The position numbers and the translations under genes are program-made. Below, one piece after another: positions 58,341 through 64,000 of a DNA stretch of 64,000 bases. Origin of the DNA: an uncultured Bacteroidota bacterium (GTDB taxonomy: Bacteria; Bacteroidota; Bacteroidia; Flavobacteriales; Schleiferiaceae); contig CAJXNI010000002.1 in assembly GCA_913057235.1 (NCBI GenBank), positions 1 to 64,000 on the forward strand, read 5' to 3'. Each line of letters opens with the position of its first letter. Position 1 is the first letter of the stretch. The notes below the pieces were generated by a model that was not told the DNA's origin, did not search any database, and saw only the letters and a list, made by a program, of their open reading frames with translations.

Positions 58341-59748
58341 TTGAATCAACCGGTTTAAAAAGCACGTAATGCTTCCCCTCATAGGGTGTTTGCCAATGCT
58401 TCACTTCTTGCAAATAGGGCTTGGCCCGCATTTTTTCTAGTGTAAGGCCGTGATGAACAGGCACTACTTTATCGTCCCAAAGAATAAGCGTACTATCCGT
58501 AAGTCTTTGAAGCAAATCACTTTGCAAGGTAAACCAGTCAGAAAAATGTAAGGTGTCTTTGGGGTTTTTACCCAAGGCTATACCTAAATAGGCTTCGTCT
58601 GAAATAAGATGCAAACCTTTTTCATTTTCAATTGACTGTAAGTAAGGCGCAATTTCTTGTTGCACAAATCTCTGTTCTTTGGTTAAACGGGTGCCTTGCT
58701 TGTAAAAGAATTCGGTAAAGCGGCTGGTAGCAGTAACTGTAACTTGAAAGGCTATAAACAGCACTGCCAGACTAAAAGCCCATTTGGGGTATCGCTTTAA
58801 GCGGAACAAAAGTAGGTCTAAACCCTGCACCATGAGCACCCAGGCCATGGGAAAGACAATCACTAGAACACGGTCTAGCCCGGCACTGGCAAAAATGCCC
58901 AAAGCCCAAACGGTGGTATGCGCGCTAAACATGGCCAAAAACAAGCCGGGTATCAACCACATTTCGTTTTGTCGGTAAGAGCCATCGGTGAAAACCTTAT
59001 AAAATGCCCGTGCCAAGCCCAGGCAGAGCAAGACGAAAGAGGGCAGGGCCAGCATTACAAAAAGACGGTCCACAAAATGAGTCCAGGGTCCTGAGCCATA
59101 CACACTGGCACCGGAGGCATAGGGACTGTCAAAAATCCAGAATACACTGCCGTGCACTAAACTTCCCGCCAAGGCATAGACCACGCTGCCCAAGAGCAAC
59201 CAAGGTACATACTTGTAATGCCGCTGAAGGATGGTAAAGGCCAGGAAAAAAAGTAGAAAAATTTTGGCCTCGCTGCGGCAATAAGGTAAAAAGGAGATTA
59301 AGATGTAAGCAGGCAGAGGTTTCTCATACAAAAAGAGCCAGACAATACTAATGAGCACTAAAGCGGCAAAGGGCTCGGTTAAACCGGTTTGCAAATAAAA
59401 TGGGTAGGCCGGTGCCAATAAGGCCAGGAAGGGTAAAAGGTAAAAGAATTTCACCTTCAGTTTTTTGGCTACCAAACTGGCTACAAACACGGCAGCCGTG
59501 CCGCACAACACATTAAAAATTTTAATGCCCGTAAAACCCAGTGTGGCCACAAAGGGGTAGGCAAAGAGGGTGAAAAAGGGCTTACCCCAAAGGTCAAAAA
59601 AGTATTGAGGATCGCGCTGTGCCTGGTCTACCAGGTAATAGTGAAAAATAGTATCACCATCGCCCCCAACGCTGGGGCTGTTGATGGCCCAATAAAGCAA
59701 CACCCCAAGAAAAGGAAGGTGTAGCAACAGCAGCTTTAGGTTAGACAT
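58330..59748 (-). CDS. Polytopic membrane glycosyltransferase-like protein
   Basis: A 472-residue protein with about ten hydrophobic helices and a soluble C-terminal part (about 370-472). The early loop INSPSVGGDGDTIFHYYLVDQ (with Asp pair) resembles the first periplasmic loop of GT-C family enzymes such as mannosyltransferases, which use lipid-linked sugars. LPFLALLAPAYPFYLQTGLTEPFAALVLI is typical of that group. No family can be named with confidence. It is 4 bases from the sua5-like gene on the same strand. Confidence 0.7.
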   Translation of the reverse strand: MSNLKLLLLHLPFLGVLLYWAINSPSVGGDGDTIFHYYLVDQAQRDPQYFFDLWGKPFFTLFAYPFVATLGFTGIKIFNVLCGTAAVFVASLVAKKLKVKFFYLLPFLALLAPAYPFYLQTGLTEPFAALVLISIVWLFLYEKPLPAYILISFLPYCRSEAKIFLLFFLAFTILQRHYKYVPWLLLGSVVYALAGSLVHGSVFWIFDSPYASGASVYGSGPWTHFVDRLFVMLALPSFVLLCLGLARAFYKVFTDGSYRQNEMWLIPGLFLAMFSAHTTVWALGIFASAGLDRVLVIVFPMAWVLMVQGLDLLLFRLKRYPKWAFSLAVLFIAFQVTVTATSRFTEFFYKQGTRLTKEQRFVQQEIAPYLQSIENEKGLHLISDEAYLGIALGKNPKDTLHFSDWFTLQSDLLQRLTDSTLILWDDKVVPVHHGLTLEKMRAKPYLQEVKHWQTPYEGKHYVLFKPVDSITN

Positions 59749-59751
59749 GTT

Positions 59752-60375
59752 TTAGAGCAGGTTGATGTCGCCTTTTCCTTCACGGATTATTTCAGCCGTG
59801 CCGCTGGTCAAGTCTACTACCGTACTGGCAAAATGATCGCCCATGCCGCCATCAATTACTAAATCTACTTGATGCTCATACTTCTCGGCAATCAATTCGG
59901 GGTCAGTAGTGTACTCAATAATCTCATCCTCATCATGCACTGAGGTAGCAATAATAGGTCTTCCCAATTTGTCTACAATCGCACGCGGAATCGCATTATC
60001 GGGAATACGAATACCTATGGTTTTCTTTTTGTTTTTAAAAAGCTTGGGCACGGCATTATTGGCCGGTAAAATAAAGGTGAAGGCCCCAGGTAAACAGCGC
60101 TTTAAGGTTTTGAATAACGGGGTATCAATTTGCTTAGTGTAATCAGAAAGGCGGCTCAAATCGTCAAAAATGATGGAGAAATCTGCTTTTTCCTTTTTCA
60201 AGCCCTTTAGCAAGGCCACTTTATCTAAGGCCTTAGGCTTGGAGATGTCGCAACCAAAAGAGTATACGGTGTCAGTAGGGTACACAATCACGCCCCCATC
60301 TTCAAGTACGTCAATAATCTGCTGCAGTACCCGGGGGTTTGGGTTTTCAGGATAAAGTCGAACGATTTGAGCCAC
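59752..60375 (-). CDS. Sua5/YciO/YrdC-family protein (threonylcarbamoyl-AMP synthase-like)
   Basis: A 207-residue protein from GTG 60375 with a YrdC fold: GGVIVYPTDTVYSFGCDISKPKALDKVALLKG, a segment ADFSIIFDDLSRLSDYTK, PGAFTFILPANNAVPKLF, KTIGIRIPDNAIPRAIVDKLGRPIIATSVHDED and ASTVVDLTSGTAEIIREGKG. The motif pattern is closer to YciO than to TsaC, so a direct role in tRNA t6A is uncertain. Family assignment is secure. It lies 12 bases from the aldolase stop. Confidence 0.9.
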   Translation of the reverse strand: MAQIVRLYPENPNPRVLQQIIDVLEDGGVIVYPTDTVYSFGCDISKPKALDKVALLKGLKKEKADFSIIFDDLSRLSDYTKQIDTPLFKTLKRCLPGAFTFILPANNAVPKLFKNKKKTIGIRIPDNAIPRAIVDKLGRPIIATSVHDEDEIIEYTTDPELIAEKYEHQVDLVIDGGMGDHFASTVVDLTSGTAEIIREGKGDINLL

Positions 60376-60387
60376 CTTTCTAATGCT

Positions 60388-61041
60388 TTAGTTTCCTTTT
60401 TTGTAATCGGCTAAAAACTTCTCCAAACCAATATCGGTAAGGGGATGCTTCAAGAGACCGGTAATGCTGGCCAGCGGACCTGTAATTACATCAGCACCAA
60501 TTTCAGCACACTCAATAATGTGCATGGTATGACGTACACTAGCCGCTAAAATTTCGGTTTCGTAACCGTAGTTATCGTAAATAACTCTAATCTTCTCAAT
60601 TAGGTCCAGGCCATCGGTACTGATATCATCTAATCTACCAATAAAGGGCGACACATAGGTGGCGCCTGCCTTAGCGGCCAAAAGGGCCTGCCCTGGTGAG
60701 AATACCAAGGTACAATTGGTTTTAATGCCTTGGTCTGAAAAGTATTTTAAGGCCTTTACGCCTTCTTTAATCATGGGCACCTTCACAATTATTTGGGGGT
60801 GTAAAGCGGCCAATGCTTCGCCTTCCTTTACCATTCCCTCAAAATCGGTAGAAATCACTTCAGCGCTCACATCACCGTCCACTAATTCACAAATTTTCAG
60901 GTAGTGCTGCTTAATATTTTCTTCGCCTGTAATGCCTTCTTTGGCCATTAGGGAAGGGTTGGTGGTTACCCCATCTAAAACGCCCAGGTCTTGTGCTTCT
61001 TTAATTTGGTCAAGGTTGGCGGTGTCAATGAAAAATTTCAT
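60388..61041 (-). CDS. fsa: Fructose-6-phosphate aldolase / transaldolase family
   Basis: A 217-residue TIM-barrel enzyme of the small transaldolase (FSA/TalC) type. Motifs: [63 protein letters not shown] with the Schiff-base lysine in KVPM, and [23 protein letters not shown]. It cleaves or forms ketose phosphates in the pentose phosphate network; the small form lacks the extra helices of TalB. A TAACTTTG -7 box at 61063-61070 (minus) likely drives it. Confidence 0.94.
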   Translation of the reverse strand: MKFFIDTANLDQIKEAQDLGVLDGVTTNPSLMAKEGITGEENIKQHYLKICELVDGDVSAEVISTDFEGMVKEGEALAALHPQIIVKVPMIKEGVKALKYFSDQGIKTNCTLVFSPGQALLAAKAGATYVSPFIGRLDDISTDGLDLIEKIRVIYDNYGYETEILAASVRHTMHIIECAEIGADVITGPLASITGLLKHPLTDIGLEKFLADYKKGN

Positions 61042-61092
61042 TTCTAATTTTTAAAATTTGTACAAAGTTAAAAGGCTTTGCCCACATTTGGC

Positions 61093-63537
61093 TTATGCCG
61101 ATGGATCTAATGGCACTTTAAAGCAAAATGTAGTGCCTACGCCTATTTCTGAAGCTACTTCTAAGCGGCTTCCTTGCAGGCTTAAAAATTGATGACACAG
61201 ACTTAAACCTACTCCTGAGCCTATTTCTCCATCTGTTCCAGCTTGGCTTTGGAGGTTTTCTCTACTCATAATTTTGTTTAAAGTAAGCCGATCTATTCCG
61301 GTGCCATGGTCTATCACTTGCACCTCGCATTGGTCTTCTTTTTTAACCAAATGCACCTGTATGGGTTGCCCCGATGCAGGCGTAAATTTGATGGCGTTTG
61401 AAATTAAATTACGCAGTACGGTGCGGGTAAGATTAGGGTCGGTCTGCACCCTCATAGCCGCATCTCCCTCAACCTTAATCTGCAAGTTTTTAGCTTCTGC
61501 GGTAGAGCGCATTGAGTTGGCTAAATCATTTACTAAATGAAGCAGACGTACCTTTTGCTGGTTTACTTTCAGACCATCGGACTGCTGTTTTACCCACTCC
61601 AAAGTTTTGAATAGTAAGGTTTTTGTTCGACCTAAACTACTATTTATTAAGGTTATTGCTTGTTCCATTTCGTCTTTGGAAAAAGTCATCTGGGAGTCCA
61701 TCATTTGCTTGGTTAGCTCATAACTGCCAATAATGCCTTCTTTAAGGTCATGGGCTAAAACTGAAAGAACCTTATCTTTTGCGCTTACGGCTTTTTTAAG
61801 TTGGTTTCGCTGCTGGGTCAGTTCAATATTTTTCTGGAAGCTCTCCGTAAAATCTGTAATCAAAACGGCCAGGCCCTCATAATTATCAGAATGATGATCG
61901 TAAAAACTAGAGAATGCCTGGAGAAAATAATGTTCTTTTCCCTGCGAATTCTTCAATTGCACCGTATTCTGCCAACTAATCTTATTTTTAGAGTCTTTCA
62001 AAAGTGCAGTCCAGTATACTTTGGTGGTGTCGTTACTAATTTGTTCTAAAAAAGGTAAGTGCAGTCTCGGTTCAAAACCGAGAAAATTTTCAAAATAATC
62101 TTGAGCGGCATGATTGAAGAAAATCAAGTTTTTTTCTTGGTCAAGGGAAAAAATGACTTGTTCTACACTATTGGAAACAGATAAAGCGCGTTTAGCAAAG
62201 AGAATTAGATCTAAACGCGCCTTTTTTAAACGTTTGTAGAAATAACCAAGTGCAAGCAGGCATACCAAAATAACCAAACTGGCTAAGGCCAACATAGTCA
62301 CCCAAAATCGCTGATTTTCTATTGTTTTACTCTGCTTTTTCGCTTCAAGTTGAAGACCACTCAAAGTGCCTTTATTCTCTTGATTCTTGCGTATGGTCCG
62401 CAACAGCAACTCCAATACCTCTTGACGTTCATTCTCGAGAATGTCTGAAAGAGGTATTAGTTCATGGTAATAGTATTCTACCTTAGGTTGCTCTCCTAGT
62501 TGCTGATTCAGGTCAATTAACTGGCGTAGGAAATAGCTTTTCTTGGCATTTTGGCCAAAATCTTTAGATAAAGAATAGCCTTTCATGGCAAATATGACCG
62601 CACTATCTAAAAGGCCCATTTGCTCATAGCTTTGCGCTAGAATGCGGTAGGCCTCAATGTCATAGAAAAATCCAAAAAGCTCGCTTTCGTCTTCAAGTAT
62701 TTTATTGGCAAAAAAAAGAGCCTTACGGTTACGGTTAAGCTCTAAATAAAGATCAGACCATTGGGCATAAATCTCTTTATCAAAATTTCGCTCCTTGGCA
62801 TTAACTTGCGCCAGCTCATCCGCAATTTGCAAGGCTTCTCGTGCCTCAGCCAGTAAGCTGTCGGCTATGTAAGCCTGCGCTTTATATAAATAGCAATGAG
62901 CAATGAGCATGGGGTCATTACAGTAAAAAAGCCTCAATTGCAAAGCTTTGTCATAATAATAGATGGCACTATCTTGCTCTTTGAGCCGACTTTTTACCAA
63001 GCCTTTGTTATTAAGCGCCACACTCATTCCAAAGCCATCATCTATTTGTTGGAAACAGTTGTGCGCTTCTTGATAAATCAAGTAAGCCTCTTGGTATATC
63101 TCTAATTTGTAGAGCATGTTGCCTAAATCGATTGTATACCAACCTTTATCTTCAAGGTCTGCCAGTGCAAAGGCGGTGGAGTCTTCCAGGCCTTCAATAT
63201 AACTAGCGGCCGTTTTCACATAATGGCCCCGCTCATTGTAGAAACGAGACTTTAGACCATAAAGATGCAGCGTGGAATAACCCGGTATTTGTTCGCGAGC
63301 AATAGTTATAGCCTTGTTGATGCAATCTAAAAATACTTTGGGCTTATTTGGGTTCCGTTCGGCTTCGGCTATGTAAAAATGAAGATATGCCTCAGGATCA
63401 TCCAGGCTATCTGCGTTGGCTCTTAGGGAGGCAATGTTAGTATAAGGGGAACCCTCTGTTTTTGACTGCTGCGCTTCCGCATAGCAAACCCTCAAGGCAA
63501 AAATTAGAATAGCCAGAGTGAGAGAAGCTTTGCGCAT
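61093..63537 (-). CDS. TPR-PAS sensor histidine kinase
   Basis: An 814-residue two-component sensor. ATG 63537 begins a signal peptide or anchor (MRKASLTLAILIFALRVCYA). Periplasmic TPR-like repeats fill about 40-390, e.g. GMSVALNNKGLVKSRLKEQD. One transmembrane helix (about 405-425, FWVTMLALASLVILVCLLAL) follows, then a PAS-like domain (VEQVIFSLDQEKNLIFFNHA). The kinase core has the H-box VLAHDLKEGIIGS, N-box VLRNLISNAIKFTPASG, G1 VIDHGTGID and G2 SGVGLSLC. No receiver or regulator gene is next to it. The SRP RNA lies directly upstream. Ligand unknown. Confidence 0.9.
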   Translation of the reverse strand: MRKASLTLAILIFALRVCYAEAQQSKTEGSPYTNIASLRANADSLDDPEAYLHFYIAEAERNPNKPKVFLDCINKAITIAREQIPGYSTLHLYGLKSRFYNERGHYVKTAASYIEGLEDSTAFALADLEDKGWYTIDLGNMLYKLEIYQEAYLIYQEAHNCFQQIDDGFGMSVALNNKGLVKSRLKEQDSAIYYYDKALQLRLFYCNDPMLIAHCYLYKAQAYIADSLLAEAREALQIADELAQVNAKERNFDKEIYAQWSDLYLELNRNRKALFFANKILEDESELFGFFYDIEAYRILAQSYEQMGLLDSAVIFAMKGYSLSKDFGQNAKKSYFLRQLIDLNQQLGEQPKVEYYYHELIPLSDILENERQEVLELLLRTIRKNQENKGTLSGLQLEAKKQSKTIENQRFWVTMLALASLVILVCLLALGYFYKRLKKARLDLILFAKRALSVSNSVEQVIFSLDQEKNLIFFNHAAQDYFENFLGFEPRLHLPFLEQISNDTTKVYWTALLKDSKNKISWQNTVQLKNSQGKEHYFLQAFSSFYDHHSDNYEGLAVLITDFTESFQKNIELTQQRNQLKKAVSAKDKVLSVLAHDLKEGIIGSYELTKQMMDSQMTFSKDEMEQAITLINSSLGRTKTLLFKTLEWVKQQSDGLKVNQQKVRLLHLVNDLANSMRSTAEAKNLQIKVEGDAAMRVQTDPNLTRTVLRNLISNAIKFTPASGQPIQVHLVKKEDQCEVQVIDHGTGIDRLTLNKIMSRENLQSQAGTDGEIGSGVGLSLCHQFLSLQGSRLEVASEIGVGTTFCFKVPLDPSA

Positions 63538-63565
63538 GTTTGGTTTTAAGAAGAAGAAAAAGAAA

Positions 63566-63660
63566 GGCAAGCTACCCGTATCACACCGCTACGACCGAAT
63601 ACCCTTGCTGCGTTCCCGCCCTGGGGGAGTTCTTCAGGAGCTGGTTGTACGGGACTTGCC
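63566..63660 (-). ncRNA. ffs: Signal recognition particle RNA (4.5S, small bacterial form)
   Basis: The reverse complement begins GGCAAGTCCCGTACAACCAG and ends GTAGCTTGCC; the ends pair over a long helix. The tip holds the conserved bacterial SRP domain IV: CAGGGCGGGAACGCAGCAAG, with the symmetric and asymmetric internal loops that bind Ffh and a tetraloop region. Length 95 bases. A promoter with TTTTG-18-TAATTTTG sits directly upstream (63669-63699). It guides membrane proteins to the translocon with Ffh. Confidence 0.96.
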
Positions 63661-63668
63661 TTAGCTGG

Positions 63669-63699
63669 CAAAATTACGCTTTAAACTTTAACCGCAAAA
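63669..63699 (-). promoter_or_regulatory. Promoter of the SRP RNA
   Basis: On the minus strand TTTTG (plus 63695-63699) is followed after 18 bases by TAATTTTG (plus 63669-63676), an exact TAnnTTTG -7 box. The expected start is about 6 bases further, close to the RNA 5' end at 63660. The layout equals that of the tRNA-Phe promoter. Confidence 0.8.
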
Positions 63700-63710
63700 C
63701 AATTTTCAAC

Positions 63711-63740
63711 TTTTGCAGGATAGAGTTTTGGCTATATTTG
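63711..63740 (+). promoter_or_regulatory. Promoter of the DUF4199 gene
   Basis: TTTTG at 63711-63715 and TATATTTG at 63733-63740, 17 bases apart, match the -33/-7 consensus. ATG 63764 follows after about 23 bases. Confidence 0.75.
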
Positions 63741-63763
63741 TGGCTCATCAAACACCCATCATC

Positions 63764-64000
63764 ATGGCGCAGTCAAACAAGAATATAGCCCGCACCTTTG
63801 GTATGTATTACGGCCTATTCTCCATAGTATTGGTAATCATCCAATACGTAACCGGAGATTTTACCGTGCAATCTGATCCCGGTGAAACCAACTGGTTTTA
63901 CACATTACTGAGTCTTGTGGGCGGTGTAGCTTTCCCCATTTTTGCCTTAATTAAAATCAAACAGGCCAATGATGGCTATCTTTCTTTTGGCAAAGGCTTT
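63764..64000 (+). CDS. DUF4199 membrane protein (5' part, runs off the window)
   Basis: The first 79 residues of a gene continuing past the right edge. Two hydrophobic segments (about 15-29 and 48-65) and SNKNIARTFGMYYGLFSIVL match the start of DUF4199 proteins, small polytopic membrane proteins of Bacteroidetes with no known function. The family is often next to a glycosyltransferase and a dihydroorotase gene; that cannot be seen here. A good promoter lies upstream, divergent from the SRP RNA. Confidence 0.75.
   Translation, partial: MAQSNKNIARTFGMYYGLFSIVLVIIQYVTGDFTVQSDPGETNWFYTLLSLVGGVAFPIFALIKIKQANDGYLSFGKGF

Noticed and set aside
1-64000. CRISPR array, IS element or defence island
   Set aside because: No regularly spaced direct repeats, transposase or recognisable defence genes were seen; the only mobile-element traces are the terminase fragment and integrase at the left edge.

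Overview
The window is chromosomal DNA from a Bacteroidetes bacterium, most likely of the order Flavobacteriales. The evidence is a type IX secretion C-terminal sorting domain, TAnnTTTG-type promoters, a PUR/DUF3276 protein, TIGR03643, DUF5683 and DUF5916 proteins, Bacteroidetes-type gene order such as parA-parB-DUF5683-dapB-lepB-wbqC, and SusC-independent outer-membrane barrels. Placement near Cryomorphaceae/Schleiferiaceae is only a guess. Most of the window is ordinary housekeeping sequence. The accessory part is the left edge.

Region 1 (1-1.99 kb) is the right end of a decayed prophage or integrative element. It holds a GC-rich phage fragment, a terminase large subunit cut off after its Walker A motif, an AT-rich tyrosine recombinase, a cluster of GTGCAC repeats, and then tRNA-Phe, whose 3' end faces the element. 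Region 2 (2.1-9.7 kb) is a co-directional run: coaX, an outer-membrane protein, a TPR protein, lptC, a small membrane protein and a CNNM/CorC transporter. Convergent hsp20, an M48 lipoprotein protease and a YhhN membrane protein follow. Region 3 (9.7-17.8 kb, minus) has a frameshifted barrel gene, a thioredoxin-fold protein, a CAP protein lacking a standard start codon, an OstA/LptA-like protein, purA, a Fur regulator and spoT.

Region 4 (17.9-26.4 kb) holds a kelch/T9SS protein, small proteins, and a heavy-metal efflux module in which a CzcA-type RND pump is fused to a TolC-type outer-membrane factor. Region 5 (26.4-31 kb, minus) joins the Kdo pathway genes kdsD-kdsA-kdsC to a PH-like membrane protein, a GT4 glycosyltransferase and an ATP-grasp protein, so it is probably an envelope glycan locus. 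Region 6 (31-41 kb) has ferritin, LolD, a DUF5916 outer-membrane protein, sucC, msrB, a hydrolase, a barrel, a di-haem peroxidase and a J-domain protein.

Region 7 (41-49 kb, minus) runs parA, parB, DUF5683, dapB, lepB, wbqC, an SH3 protein and an acyl-CoA carboxylase beta subunit. Region 8 (49-58.3 kb) holds an FMN reductase, PUR protein, MsbA-like exporter, leucine dehydrogenase, nusB, a DUF1573 lipoprotein, yajC, a YbbR protein, coaE and nnr. Region 9 (58.3-64 kb) has a membrane glycosyltransferase, a YciO/Sua5 protein, fructose-6-phosphate aldolase, a TPR-PAS histidine kinase, the SRP RNA and the start of a DUF4199 gene.

I did not find a clear new defence or biosynthetic system. The points most worth checking are the ATA-start CAP gene in an ATAA overlap, the signal peptide buried inside the CzcA-TolC fusion, the XRE-like remnant fused to KdsC, the ATP-grasp/GT4/Kdo cluster, and the repeat-bearing integrase end at tRNA-Phe.
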